A DNA stretch of 64,000 nt from Marivita sp051859345 (GCF_051859345.1 NZ_JBHYFV010000013.1:1-64000), one strand, 5' to 3'; shown: positions 33,005 to 42,207, counted from the stretch's first letter. Made by a program: numbers and translations. Notes: generated by a model not told the origin, from the letters alone.

Positions 33005-34555
33005 TCAGAACAACGATCCCTGTTCAGGCGGTTTTGCCTTGGACTTCGGCGCGGGCCTCGTCCCGGCTGCGCCCACGGTCATCCGGCCATCGGCAAATTC
33101 GATCTCCAATGCGCTTGCCTTGCCCGCTTTGGCCTTGCTCGTGACCACGTCGCCGTCGCCACGCACCACCGCATAGCCGCGCTTGAGCGTTTCCTTGTAT
33201 CCCAGCGTCTCGCGCAGGCGATCCAGCGCGGACAGGCGGCTTTGCCAGTCGCGGACCTGCGCCTGACCGGCTTTCGAAAGCCGGTGCGCCACTGCATCCA
33301 GCCGGTCGCGCTTGGCGGCAAGATCGCGTTCGATGGGTTTCAGCGTCAGCCTGTCAGCGCGCCGCGCCAGCGCTTCTCGCTTGGTGTCGACGACACGGGC
33401 GAGGCCGGGGGCGAGCCGTCCACTGCTCTGGTCAAACCGTCGCCGCTGTTCGGCCAGACCGCGGCCAAGCAAAGAGGGGCGCAAGGAGGCAGACGCCTCG
33501 ATCAGCCGCCCGCGCCGCAAATCGACCGACCGGATCAATGCGCGTGGCAGGCGGTCCGACATCAGGTCCAGCCGTTGCGACGGACCCGACAGCAGACTGT
33601 CCGGCCGCGGCAGGGCGCGCGCAAGATCGCGCAGGCGCTGGTCGCGGGTCTGCATCCGCTGCAACACCGCGCGGGTCATGCGCGCCTGTTGATCACCGAC
33701 CCAGCCCAGAAGTTCGAGCCGCACCGGAACGGCGATTTCCGCCGCTGCCGTCGGGGTGGGCGCGCGCTGGTCGGACACGAAGTCGATCAGCGTCGTGTCG
33801 GTCTCGTGGCCCACCGCCGAGATCAGCGGGATCTCCGACGCCGCCGCCGCGCGGGCCACGATTTCCTCGTTGAAACCCCAGAGGTCTTCGATGCTGCCAC
33901 CGCCGCGCGCCACGATCAGCAGGTCGGGTCGGGGCAGGGCGCCGCCCGGTGACAGCGCGTTGAACCCGGCAATCGCGCGGGCCACCTCGGGCGCGCAGGC
34001 GGCACCTTGCACCGCCACCGGCCACACCAGCACCTTGCGCGGAAAGCGGTCGCGCAGCCGGTGCAGGATATCCCGGATCACCGCCCCCGAGGGCGAGGTG
34101 ATCACCCCGATGATGTCGGGCAGGTAGGGAAGTTCCTTCTTGCGCGCCGGATCGAACAGGCCTTCGGCGGCAAGTGCCTTCTTGCGCTTTTCCAGCATCG
34201 CCATCAGCGCGCCTTCACCCGCAACTGTCACCTCGTCGACATTGAGGTTGTACTTGGACTGCCCGCCAAACGCCGTCATGCGCCCGGTGACGACCACTTC
34301 GAGCCCTTCCTTGGGTACGACCGAAAGCTGCGAGACCTGGCCTTTCCACGTCGTGCAGGCCAAGACGCTGCGGTCATCCTTGACATCGTAGTACAAATGC
34401 CCCGACCGCGCCGTGAACACGCGGCCCACTTCGCCGCGCACGCGGATGCGGCCGAATTCGTTCTCCAGCGTCTTCTTTACCGCACCGGACACTTCGGACA
34501 CCGAATATTCCGGCAGGTTCTGCCCCGGTCTGGGATCGTCGATCAGGTCGGACAT
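33005..34555 (-). CDS. xseA: Exodeoxyribonuclease VII large subunit
   Basis: A 516-residue subunit of the single-strand exonuclease ExoVII. It has an N-terminal OB-fold (residues about 15-110; VRGEVGRVFTARSGHLYYDVKD), the catalytic core with GVITSPSGAVIRDILHRL and LIVARGGGSIEDLWGFNEE, ISAVGHETDTTLIDFVSD, a long coiled-coil region, and the C-terminal LKRGYAVVRG beta unit. The chosen ATG 34555 gives the usual MSDLIDD-like start. A perfect 20-bp palindrome of the intergenic type lies inside the coiled-coil coding region (33266-33285). xseB is not adjacent. Divergent from purD with 76 bases between. Confidence 0.95.
   Translation of the reverse strand: MSDLIDDPRPGQNLPEYSVSEVSGAVKKTLENEFGRIRVRGEVGRVFTARSGHLYYDVKDDRSVLACTTWKGQVSQLSVVPKEGLEVVVTGRMTAFGGQSKYNLNVDEVTVAGEGALMAMLEKRKKALAAEGLFDPARKKELPYLPDIIGVITSPSGAVIRDILHRLRDRFPRKVLVWPVAVQGAACAPEVARAIAGFNALSPGGALPRPDLLIVARGGGSIEDLWGFNEEIVARAAAASEIPLISAVGHETDTTLIDFVSDQRAPTPTAAAEIAVPVRLELLGWVGDQQARMTRAVLQRMQTRDQRLRDLARALPRPDSLLSGPSQRLDLMSDRLPRALIRSVDLRRGRLIEASASLRPSLLGRGLAEQRRRFDQSSGRLAPGLARVVDTKREALARRADRLTLKPIERDLAAKRDRLDAVAHRLSKAGQAQVRDWQSRLSALDRLRETLGYKETLKRGYAVVRGDGDVVTSKAKAGKASALEIEFADGRMTVGAAGTRPAPKSKAKPPEQGSLF
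33266..33285. repeat. Intergenic-type palindrome inside xseA
   Basis: ACCGGCTT-TCGA-AAGCCGGT, a perfect 20-bp palindrome in the xseA reading frame, encoding HRLSKAG in the coiled-coil region. It has the same TCGA centre and design as the junction palindromes, and differs at only two symmetric pairs of positions from the one at 27670-27689. Confidence 0.85.
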
Positions 34556-34631
34556 CTCGCCTCGCTTGCTCTTGGCCTCGCGCAACCTTAGAACGCCGCC
34601 AACGCAAGGAAAAGCACGGAAGGGCGCGCGC

Positions 34632-35894
34632 ATGAACATCCTGATCCTTGGCAGCGGCGGGCGTGAACACGCGCTGGCCTGGGCCGCGCTGCAGAACCCC
34701 AAATGTGACAAGCTGATCGTCGCGCCGGGCAACGCGGGCATCGCCCAGATCGCGGATTGTGCCGATCTCGACATCGAGGATGGTGGCGCGGTTGTGACCT
34801 TTGCCGAGGAAAACAGCATCGAGTTCGTGATTGTCGGCCCCGAAGCTCCTTTGGCCGCCGGGGTGGCGGATCGTCTTCGCGACGCGGGGCTGCTGGTGTT
34901 CGGCCCCTCCGCCGAGGCAGCGCGGCTTGAGGCATCCAAAAGCTTTACCAAGGAAATCTGTGACGCGGCCAATGCCCCGACAGCCGCCTATGGTCACTTC
35001 ACCGACGCCGACAGCGCCAAGGCCTATGTGCGTGCGCAGGGCGCACCCATCGTGGTCAAGGCCGACGGGCTGGCCGCTGGCAAAGGTGTGATCATCGCCG
35101 AAACCGTGGCCGAGGCCGAAGCCGCCATCGACGACATGTTCGGCGGCGCGTTTGGGGGGGCCGGGGCAGAGGTGGTGATCGAGGAATTCATGACGGGCGA
35201 AGAGGCGTCGTTCTTCGTGCTGTGTGACGGCACCGATGTGCTGCCCATCGGCACCGCGCAGGACCACAAGCGCGTCGGCGAAGGCGACACCGGCCCCAAT
35301 ACCGGCGGCATGGGCGCCTATTCGCCCGCGCCGGTCATGACGGAGGCCGTCACGCAAAAGGCCATGGACGAGATCATCAAGCCGACCATGGCCGAGATGG
35401 CCAAACGCGGAACGCCGTTTCAAGGCATCCTGTTTGCCGGTCTGATGATCGAAGACGGGCAACCCCGGCTGGTGGAATACAACGTGCGGTTTGGTGATCC
35501 GGAATGCCAGGTCCTGATGATGCGCCTCGGCGCGCAGGCGTTCGACCTGTTGCATGCCTGTGCCGAGAAGCGTCTGTCAGAGGCGCCGGTGAACTGGGCT
35601 GACGACCACGCGATGACGGTTGTTCTGGCTTCAAAGGGGTATCCCGGCCCCTATGAAAAAGGCTCTGTGATCAGCGGTCTGGAAGGTCTGCCGGAAGACA
35701 GTTTCCGGATGATGTTCCATGCAGGCACCACCGAAAAAGATGGCAAGATCATCGCCAGTGGCGGGCGCGTGCTGAATGCCACTGCGCGTGGGGCCACCCT
35801 TCAGGAGGCTCGGGATCGCGCGTATGAGCAGGTGGATGCGGTTGACTGGCCTCAAGGCTTCCACCGCCGCGATATCGGCTGGCGGGCGCTCTGA
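34632..35894 (+). CDS. purD: Phosphoribosylamine-glycine ligase
   Basis: A 420-residue ATP-grasp enzyme, second step of purine synthesis (glycine + phosphoribosylamine to GAR). The N-terminal MNILILGSGGREHALAW is diagnostic. The ATP-grasp loop KADGLAAGKGVI lies near residue 142; the DHKRVGEGDTGPNTGGMGAYSPAP segment (from about 214) is complete, and the C-terminal EYNVRFGDPECQ carries metal ligands. Start ATG 34632 with the preceding GCGCGC leader; no strong SD. The lysE-type gene begins immediately at the next base after its stop. Confidence 0.97.
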   Translation: MNILILGSGGREHALAWAALQNPKCDKLIVAPGNAGIAQIADCADLDIEDGGAVVTFAEENSIEFVIVGPEAPLAAGVADRLRDAGLLVFGPSAEAARLEASKSFTKEICDAANAPTAAYGHFTDADSAKAYVRAQGAPIVVKADGLAAGKGVIIAETVAEAEAAIDDMFGGAFGGAGAEVVIEEFMTGEEASFFVLCDGTDVLPIGTAQDHKRVGEGDTGPNTGGMGAYSPAPVMTEAVTQKAMDEIIKPTMAEMAKRGTPFQGILFAGLMIEDGQPRLVEYNVRFGDPECQVLMMRLGAQAFDLLHACAEKRLSEAPVNWADDHAMTVVLASKGYPGPYEKGSVISGLEGLPEDSFRMMFHAGTTEKDGKIIASGGRVLNATARGATLQEARDRAYEQVDAVDWPQGFHRRDIGWRAL

Positions 35895-36488
35895 ATGGCG
35901 ACGGCCCTGGCCGGGTTTGCGCTTGGCTTTTCCCTGATCCTTGCCATTGGCGCACAGAACGCTTTTGTGCTGCGGCAGGGATTGCTGAGATCCCATGTGT
36001 TCGCGGTCTGCCTGACCTGCGCGCTGTCGGATGCGATCCTGATTGCCGCCGGGGTCGCCGGCTTTGGCGCGCTGACGCAGGCCGTTCCCGGGCTTGAACT
36101 TGCCATGCGCCTGTTGGGGGCGGGTTTCCTGATCTGGTACGGTGCACGCACCCTTCTCAGCGCATGGCGCGGAGGGCAGGTGATGCAGGCCGGGCAGGCA
36201 GCGGGATCGCTGCGCACCGCTTTGCTGACCTGCCTCGCGCTGACATGGCTCAATCCGCATGTGTATCTCGACACGGTGGTCCTGTTGGGTGCGGTCGCGG
36301 CACAATACGACGACCGGCTGAATTTCGCGCTGGGCGCGATGACCGCCAGTTTCGTTTTCTTCTTCTCGCTGGGCTATGGCGCACGGCTTTTGGCGCCGTT
36401 TTTTGCAAAGCCCCGCGCGTGGCAAGTGCTGGATGTGATCATCGGCGTGATCATGTGGGCGATTGCGGCCAAGCTGCTGTTGATGTGA
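35895..36488 (+). CDS. LysE/ArgO family amino-acid exporter
   Basis: A 197-residue inner-membrane protein with six hydrophobic helices. The start ALGFSLILAIGAQNAFVLRQGL is the signature of the LysE/ArgO branch (export of basic amino acids such as lysine and arginine), followed by the AGFGAL and TWLNPHVYLDTVVLLG motifs. ATG 35895 follows the purD stop with zero spacing, so it is co-transcribed and probably translated by re-initiation. A link to purine synthesis is not obvious. Confidence 0.9.
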   Translation: MATALAGFALGFSLILAIGAQNAFVLRQGLLRSHVFAVCLTCALSDAILIAAGVAGFGALTQAVPGLELAMRLLGAGFLIWYGARTLLSAWRGGQVMQAGQAAGSLRTALLTCLALTWLNPHVYLDTVVLLGAVAAQYDDRLNFALGAMTASFVFFFSLGYGARLLAPFFAKPRAWQVLDVIIGVIMWAIAAKLLLM

Positions 36489-36560
36489 CACTGCTAAGGC
36501 CGCCGTCAGATCTGATGAGCCCCCCTTGCGCTTTCCCGAGGCTTCCGGTCCATTGCAGCC

Positions 36561-37478
36561 ATGCGCATGTCTTCACCTGTCAACAGCACGTCCAATCCGG
36601 TCAAGGGCGTCTTCTGGATGATCACGACGGGGCTGTGTTTCGTGACCGTCACAGCCCTTGTCAAGACACTCGGAGGGCGCATTCCTGCGGCGGAATCGGC
36701 GTTTCTGCGCTACCTGATCGGCTTGGTGTTCCTGATCCCTGTGTGGCGCGTCCTGATGGCCGTGCGGCTGACCGGGCGACAGAAGAAACTCTTTGCCGTT
36801 CGGGGTCTTGTTCATTCGCTCGGCGTGATCCTGTGGTTCTTTGCCATGACCCGTATCCCGATCGCAGAAGTCACCGCGATGAACTATCTCAACCCGGTCT
36901 ATGTGACGATCCTTGCGGTGTTCGTGCTGGGCGAAACGCTGGCGCTGCGGCGCGCCATGGCGGTGGCGGCGGCGCTGGTGGGGGCGCTGATCATCCTGCG
37001 TCCGGGCTTTCGCGAACTCGATCCCGGCCATATCGCCATGCTGGGCACGGCCCTTTTGTTTGCGGGCAGTTACCTGATCGCCAAGATCGTGTCGGGGGAA
37101 TTGCCCGCCAGCATCGTTGTGGCGCTGCTGTCGATCACGGTGACCATTGGTCTTGCGCCTTTTGCATTCGCGGTCTGGGTCACGCCAAGCCTTGCCGATC
37201 TGGGGATACTGGCGGCCATCGCCTGTTTCGCAACCGCCGGTCACTACACCATGACCCTTGCCTTCGCCGCGGCGCCAGTGACCGTGACTCAGCCCGTGAC
37301 CTTTCTTCAACTGGTCTGGTCGGTCCTGCTGGGCATGATGTTCTTTGACGAACCCGCAGATCCGTGGGTTATCCTCGGGGGTGGCGTAATTATGGCTTCG
37401 GTGATCTTCATCACCTGGCGTGAAGCCCGCCTGCGCAAGATTCACCGAACGCCAAACGTCAACGAAACAAAGGGGTAA
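36561..37478 (+). CDS. EamA/DMT family transporter
   Basis: A 305-residue membrane protein with ten helices in two EamA repeats (residues about 15-145 and 158-290). Typical pieces are EVTAMNYLNPVYVTILAVFVLGE in repeat 1 and the VTQPVTFLQLVWSVLLG stretch in repeat 2. The C-terminus is basic (REARLRKIHR). Start at ATG 36561; a second ATG two codons on is possible. It lies 72 bases after the lysE-type gene on the same strand. Export of a metabolite is inferred from the family only. Confidence 0.87.
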   Translation: MRMSSPVNSTSNPVKGVFWMITTGLCFVTVTALVKTLGGRIPAAESAFLRYLIGLVFLIPVWRVLMAVRLTGRQKKLFAVRGLVHSLGVILWFFAMTRIPIAEVTAMNYLNPVYVTILAVFVLGETLALRRAMAVAAALVGALIILRPGFRELDPGHIAMLGTALLFAGSYLIAKIVSGELPASIVVALLSITVTIGLAPFAFAVWVTPSLADLGILAAIACFATAGHYTMTLAFAAAPVTVTQPVTFLQLVWSVLLGMMFFDEPADPWVILGGGVIMASVIFITWREARLRKIHRTPNVNETKG

Positions 37479-37621
37479 GGTGACCTTACGTCGCCCTACC
37501 TGACTTTGTGGCAGGCCCTCCAGAAACATTGTTTCGGTTTCCGCAAAAAACCGGGATTGGTTCCAAAATTGGTCACAATCCGGCGCGACAAACAGGGAAG
37601 GTAATGTACGAGGAGAGACCC

Positions 37622-37819
37622 ATGTTTGCCGAAACTTTTTCAAGCGCCAATCTTGGCGACTTACGCCACTTCCTTGTGTCCGAGCGTGAAAAGACGCTGT
37701 CGGATACCGAATGGAAATTCCGCATGCGCGGCTATGGTTTTCACGTCAAACGCGTTGATGGCGGCGTGATGGTGGCACGGATCGCGAAGAACGAAATCCT
37801 CGGCTGCGTTAAGATGTGA
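37622..37819 (+). CDS. Small conserved hypothetical protein
   Basis: A 65-residue soluble protein starting MFAETFSSANLGDL and ending in a compact basic beta part (WKFRMRGYGFHVKRVD, then GGVMVARIAKNEILG). An AGGAG Shine-Dalgarno at 37611-37615, six bases from ATG 37622, fixes the start; an upstream ATG at 37604 has no such site. I do not recognise a function. It stands alone, 143 bases after the DMT gene and 85 before the methyltransferase-like gene. Confidence 0.65.
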   Translation: MFAETFSSANLGDLRHFLVSEREKTLSDTEWKFRMRGYGFHVKRVDGGVMVARIAKNEILGCVKM

Positions 37820-37904
37820 TCTTGTCGGCCGCTGCGCTTGTGGCGGCCATTTGTCCATCTGTCGCGTCTCGCGCTTTGCACAGCGCTTTGCTATACGCCG
37901 CGAC

Positions 37905-38357
37905 ATGCAGAAGAATATTGATCTTCCTCCTGTCTGGCTGCTTGGCGCGCTGATCCTTGCGTGGCTGCAAAAGACGTACGCAAGCTACGGGCTTGGCTTT
38001 GGACCTGTCTGGGCAGATCTGCTGGGTGGTCTTCTGGTTGGCGCGGGCATTGTTCTGATGGCACTGGCGGTCTACGAATTCCGCCGCCACCGCACGACGA
38101 TCATGCCACACCGCGAGGCAGATGCGCTGGTGACCAGCGGCATTTTCAAGCGCTCGCGCAATCCCATCTACCTTGCTGATTCGTTGATCCTGACCGGAAT
38201 GATCCTCTATTGGGATGCGGTGTTATCGCTCCCATTGATCCCGCTCTTTGTCTGGTGGATCGAGAAACACTTCATTATAGCCGAAGAAAAACGCTTGCGG
38301 CGAAATTTTCGTGCGGATTTTGCACGATATGAGAAACAAACGCGACGTTGGCTCTAG
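37905..38357 (+). CDS. Isoprenylcysteine methyltransferase-like membrane protein
   Basis: A 150-residue membrane protein of the ICMT/phospholipid methyltransferase superfamily. After two N-terminal helices it has the SAM-binding segment LVTSGIFKRSRNPIYLADSLILTG (about 83-107), with the key RNPxY, and the C-terminal EEKRLRRNFRADFARYEKQTRRWL that ends the family. The length is typical. The natural substrate of bacterial members is unknown. Start ATG 37905. Confidence 0.85.
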   Translation: MQKNIDLPPVWLLGALILAWLQKTYASYGLGFGPVWADLLGGLLVGAGIVLMALAVYEFRRHRTTIMPHREADALVTSGIFKRSRNPIYLADSLILTGMILYWDAVLSLPLIPLFVWWIEKHFIIAEEKRLRRNFRADFARYEKQTRRWL

Positions 38358-38400
38358 CCGATCATGCACATCTGTTCTAGATGAGCGGTTCGCGGGTGGG

Positions 38401-38429
38401 CAGCATTGTGCGCTTTAGGTCAGCATTGT
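38401..38429 (+). repeat. Direct repeat upstream of pntA
   Basis: CAGCATTGT occurs at 38401-38409 and 38421-38429, 20 bases apart (two helical turns), 65-93 bases before the pntA start. A possible operator, but short. Confidence 0.3.
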
Positions 38430-38493
38430 AGACCCATCGCCGGAAAACATGCCGCTACGGCACTTCGGAACGAAGCAAAGGGGGACGGCTCAG

Positions 38494-40065
38494 GTGAAAA
38501 TCGGGACGCCAAAAGAAGTGATGAAGGGTGAGGCACGCGTTGCCATGACCCCGGATTCCGCCCGCCAGCTGCAAAAGCTCGGGTACGACTGTATCATCGA
38601 AACCGGCGCAGGCGACGCGGCAGGGTATAGCGACGCAACCTACAAAGAGGCTGGCGTCGAGGTTGTCAAAACCGCCGCCGCGCTTTGGAAAGCGGCCGAT
38701 GTGGTCGCCAAGGTCCGCCCACCCACCGACGCCGAGCTGAAGAAAGCGCGCGATGGTCAGTTGCTGATCTCGTTCTTCTGGCCAGCCCAGAACGAAAAAC
38801 TGATGCAGCAGGCCGCTGATCAGGGCACATCCGTGATCGCGATGGACATGGTGCCGCGCATTTCCCGCGCCCAGAAGATGGACGCGCTGTCGTCGATGGC
38901 GAATATTGCGGGCTATCGTGCCGTGATCGAGGCGGGCAACAATTTCGGTCGCTTCTTCACCGGCCAGATCACCGCTGCGGGCAAGGTGCCCCCGGCCAAG
39001 GTTCTGGTTGTTGGTGCCGGTGTGGCCGGCCTTGCCGCCATCGGCACATCGACCTCGCTGGGTGCGATCACCTATGCGTTCGACGTGCGCCCCGAAGTGG
39101 CTGAACAGGTTGAATCGATGGGAGCCGAATTCGTCTTCCTCGATTTCGAGGAAGAACAGAAGGACGGCTCTGCCTCTGGCGGCTATGCCTCTGTGTCCTC
39201 ACCGGAATTCACCGCAGCCCAGCTTGCAAAGTTCCGCGAACTGGCCCCCGACATCGACATCGTGATCGCCACCGCGCTGATCCCGAACCGCGAAGCGCCC
39301 GAGCTTTGGACCAAGGACATGGTCGACGCGATGAAGCCGGGATCGGTGATCATCGATCTGGCGGCGGAAAAGGGTGGCAACTGCAAGCTGACCGTGATGG
39401 ACGAGAAGATCGTCACTGACAACGGTGTCACGATCATCGGTTATACCGACTTCCCCAGCCGAATGGCCACGCAGTCCTCGAACCTCTACGCGACCAACAT
39501 CCGTCACATGATGACCGACCTGACCCCGGAAAAGGACGGACAGGTCAATCACAACATGGAAGACGACGTAATCCGTGGCGCCACCATCGCGCATGAAAAG
39601 GCCGTCACCTTCCCGCCACCCCCGCCAAAGGTGAACGCGATTGCCGCGAAGCCCAAGGAAAAGGTCAAGGAACTCACACCCGAAGAAAAGCGCGCGAACG
39701 AAGTCGCCGCGTTCAAGGCACAGACCAAGCAGCAGGTCACGTTGCTGGCCATCGGGGCCGCTCTGGTTCTGGGTGTTGGTCTGGTCGCTCCGGCCAGCTT
39801 CATGCAGCATTTCATCGTGTTCGTGCTGTCGGTTTTCATCGGCTTCCAGGTGATCTGGAACGTCGCGCATTCGCTGCACACACCGCTGATGGCCGTCACC
39901 AACGCGATCTCGTCGATCATCATTCTGGGCGCGCTGATCCAGATCGGGTCCAGTTCGCTGCTCATCACTTTGCTGGCGGCGCTGGGTATCTTCATGGCCT
40001 CGATCAACATATTCGGCGGCTTCCTCGTGACACGGCGCATGCTCGCCATGTTCCAGAAATCCTAA
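38494..40065 (+). CDS. pntA: NAD(P) transhydrogenase subunit alpha
   Basis: A 523-residue subunit of the proton-translocating transhydrogenase, which makes NADPH from NADH using the proton gradient. The soluble NAD(H)-binding domain I (residues 1-~375) starts MKIGTPKEVMKGEARVAMTP; the Rossmann loop LVVGAGVAGLAAIG is near residue 170. The C-terminal ~110 residues hold four membrane helices, so alpha1 and alpha2 are fused as in E. coli. I use GTG 38494 because the protein then begins as in the family; ATG 38449 would add 15 residues. pntB follows 13 bases later. Confidence 0.94.
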   Translation: MKIGTPKEVMKGEARVAMTPDSARQLQKLGYDCIIETGAGDAAGYSDATYKEAGVEVVKTAAALWKAADVVAKVRPPTDAELKKARDGQLLISFFWPAQNEKLMQQAADQGTSVIAMDMVPRISRAQKMDALSSMANIAGYRAVIEAGNNFGRFFTGQITAAGKVPPAKVLVVGAGVAGLAAIGTSTSLGAITYAFDVRPEVAEQVESMGAEFVFLDFEEEQKDGSASGGYASVSSPEFTAAQLAKFRELAPDIDIVIATALIPNREAPELWTKDMVDAMKPGSVIIDLAAEKGGNCKLTVMDEKIVTDNGVTIIGYTDFPSRMATQSSNLYATNIRHMMTDLTPEKDGQVNHNMEDDVIRGATIAHEKAVTFPPPPPKVNAIAAKPKEKVKELTPEEKRANEVAAFKAQTKQQVTLLAIGAALVLGVGLVAPASFMQHFIVFVLSVFIGFQVIWNVAHSLHTPLMAVTNAISSIIILGALIQIGSSSLLITLLAALGIFMASINIFGGFLVTRRMLAMFQKS

Positions 40066-40078
40066 GGGGGCAGGCACC

Positions 40079-41575
40079 ATGGAATTCGGATTCACCATCG
40101 CGGCCTATGCGGTCGCAGCGGTTCTCTTCATCCTGTCGCTTGGCGGGCTGAGCGGTCAGGAAAGCGCCAAACGGGCCGTCTGGTACGGCATTGTCGGCAT
40201 GGCCATCGCGGTTCTTGCCACGCTCATGGGACCGGGGCAGGGGCTGTTTGTGGCTTCCATCGTCCTGATCGCGCTGGGCGCGGGTGTGGGCTACCAACTC
40301 GCCACGCGGGTTCAGATGACCCAGATGCCCGAGCTTGTGGCCATCATGCACAGCCTTGTCGGTCTGGCAGCGGTGTTCGTGGGCTTCAACGCCGACATCA
40401 TGATCAACAATATCGGTGATCTCTACGACGCGAACGGCCTTGTCATGGGCGCGGTTGCGGATGACGGCTACACTGCCATTGGCCTGCCGAAAGAGGTCTA
40501 TGACGGGCTGTCGTCCTTCGGCAAACTGATCGCCAAGAAAACCAATGTCGAGATCAACATCCTCAAGGTCGAACTGGTGCTGGGCATCTGGATCGGTGCC
40601 GTGACCTTTACCGGGTCGGTCATCGCCTATGGCAAACTGGCAGGCAAGGTGGACAGCGGCGCGAATAAGCTGCCGGGCGGTCACCTGCTCAATGCCGGTG
40701 CTGCGGGTCTGTCGCTGTTGCTGGCGGCAATGTATCTGGGTGGTTCGGGCAGCTGGACACTGGTTCTGCTGACTCTGCTGGCGCTGTTCATCGGCTACCA
40801 TTTGATCATGGGCATCGGCGGCGCCGACATGCCGGTCGTGGTCTCCATGCTCAACAGCTATTCGGGCTGGGCGGCTGCCGCGATTGGCTTCAGCCTCGGC
40901 AACGACCTCTTGATCGTGGTCGGTGCGTTGGTCGGCTCTTCCGGTGCGATCCTGTCCTACATCATGTGCAAGGCGATGAACCGCAGCTTCATCAGCGTGA
41001 TCCTGGGCGGCTTTGGCGGTCCGGCAGGCGAACAGATGGCTGTGGAAGGCGAACAGATCGCCATTGACGCCGATGGTGTGGCGGGCGCGCTCGACGAGGC
41101 CGACAGCGTCATCATCATTCCGGGCTACGGCATGGCGGTGGCACAGGCACAGCAGAACGTGGCGGAACTCACCCGTCGCCTGCGCGCCAAGGGCAAATCC
41201 GTGCGCTTTGCGATCCACCCGGTTGCGGGGCGTCTGCCCGGCCACATGAACGTGCTGCTGGCCGAAGCCAAAGTGCCCTATGACATCGTGCTCGAGATGG
41301 ACGAGATCAACGACGACTTCCCGGATACGGATGTCGCCATCGTCATCGGCTCGAACGACATCGTGAACCCGGCAGCCCAGGACGATCCCAACAGTCCCAT
41401 CGCCGGGATGCCGGTTCTGGAATGCTGGAAGGCCAAGCAGGTCTTCGTGTCCAAGCGCGGGCAGGGCACCGGCTATTCGGGCATCGAAAACCCGCTGTTC
41501 TTCAAGGACAACACGCGGATGTTCTACGGGGACGCCAAGAAGTCACTGGAAGACCTGCTGACCCGGATTAGCTGA
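40079..41575 (+). CDS. pntB: NAD(P) transhydrogenase subunit beta
   Basis: A 498-residue partner of PntA. The membrane domain (about residues 1-300) begins FGFTIAAYAVAAVLF and the NADP(H)-binding domain III (about 320-498) has IIIPGYGMAVAQAQ, AIHPVAGRLPGHMNVLLAEA and FVSKRGQGTGYSGIENPLF. It is some 35 residues longer than typical PntB; the extra length is a soluble insert around residues 110-158 (DLYDANGLVMGA to KKTNVEIN) between membrane helices. An SD (AAGGGGG) precedes ATG 40079. A strong terminator ends the operon at 41597. Confidence 0.95.
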   Translation: MEFGFTIAAYAVAAVLFILSLGGLSGQESAKRAVWYGIVGMAIAVLATLMGPGQGLFVASIVLIALGAGVGYQLATRVQMTQMPELVAIMHSLVGLAAVFVGFNADIMINNIGDLYDANGLVMGAVADDGYTAIGLPKEVYDGLSSFGKLIAKKTNVEINILKVELVLGIWIGAVTFTGSVIAYGKLAGKVDSGANKLPGGHLLNAGAAGLSLLLAAMYLGGSGSWTLVLLTLLALFIGYHLIMGIGGADMPVVVSMLNSYSGWAAAAIGFSLGNDLLIVVGALVGSSGAILSYIMCKAMNRSFISVILGGFGGPAGEQMAVEGEQIAIDADGVAGALDEADSVIIIPGYGMAVAQAQQNVAELTRRLRAKGKSVRFAIHPVAGRLPGHMNVLLAEAKVPYDIVLEMDEINDDFPDTDVAIVIGSNDIVNPAAQDDPNSPIAGMPVLECWKAKQVFVSKRGQGTGYSGIENPLFFKDNTRMFYGDAKKSLEDLLTRIS

Positions 41576-41596
41576 ACCGCACTTTGGCGAAGATTG

Positions 41597-41630
41597 AAAA
41601 CCCCGGTCCCAGTGGCCGGGGTTTTTTGTT
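41597..41630 (+). terminator. Rho-independent terminator of pntAB
   Basis: AAAACCCCGG (41597-41606), 9-base loop, CCGGGGTTTT (41616-41625), then T-rich tail. Perfect 10-bp stem, 22 bases after the pntB stop. Confidence 0.93.
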
Positions 41631-41769
41631 CTGCGCCGCTGCAATCTGGCCCGGACCAGAATTCCGGGTTGCAATCGAGTACGGGGCGATGCGGCTGGTC
41701 ATGGGGGTTTGGCGCATTATGTCCCTGAACGGACGCCATTCACACGACACCAAAGAGGCCTCCGGACAC

Positions 41770-42207
41770 ATGAACGACTTTGTCAGCGCCGCCTACGATC
41801 GGTTCGCCATTTTCATCGCCCTGTTGCTTCTGATGGGAACTGCGGTGGTGATCGTCATAGCGACTTTCTCATTCCTCCTCCTGACGTGGGAGGTGCTTCT
41901 GGGCGCGATGGGTGGCACCTCGTACGCGACCCTCCAGCGCGTCTTCGATGCTCTGCTTGGTGCGATCATCGCATTGGAACTCGCGCATTCCGTAAAACTC
42001 ATGGTCACCGGGCAGCGCGGCTTCGGACAGGTCCGCATCGTTCTGGTGATCGGTATTCTTGCGGTCGTGAGAAAGCTTATCGTTATCGAATTGGAGGCTG
42101 TTTCCGGGTTTCTCCTGCTTGGGCTGGCGGCGGCCATCATTGCCCTTGGGGGAATATACGGCTACCTGCTTTGGCTTGATCGCGACGGAACCGTAGAACG
42201 CGATTGA
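41770..42207 (+). CDS. PsiE-like phosphate-starvation-inducible family protein
   Basis: A 145-residue membrane protein with four hydrophobic helices (about residues 13-38, 58-80, 90-106 and 114-134). The central stretch LLGAIIALELAHSVKLMVTG with RIVLVIGILAVVRKLIVIELE is characteristic of the PsiE family, small membrane proteins of unknown function, some of which respond to phosphate starvation. Start ATG 41770 is chosen because upstream frame runs into the pntB terminator. No Pho box was recognised. Confidence 0.75.
   Translation: MNDFVSAAYDRFAIFIALLLLMGTAVVIVIATFSFLLLTWEVLLGAMGGTSYATLQRVFDALLGAIIALELAHSVKLMVTGQRGFGQVRIVLVIGILAVVRKLIVIELEAVSGFLLLGLAAAIIALGGIYGYLLWLDRDGTVERD

Noticed and set aside
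36507..36516. 10-bp palindrome TCAGATCTGA between lysE-type and DMT genes
   Set aside because: Palindromes of this length are expected by chance and it does not lie at a convergent junction.
9211..38432. Shared 13-mer TCAGCATTGTAGA at 9211 and 38420
   Set aside because: Shared 13-mers are expected by chance in a window of this size; contexts are unrelated.
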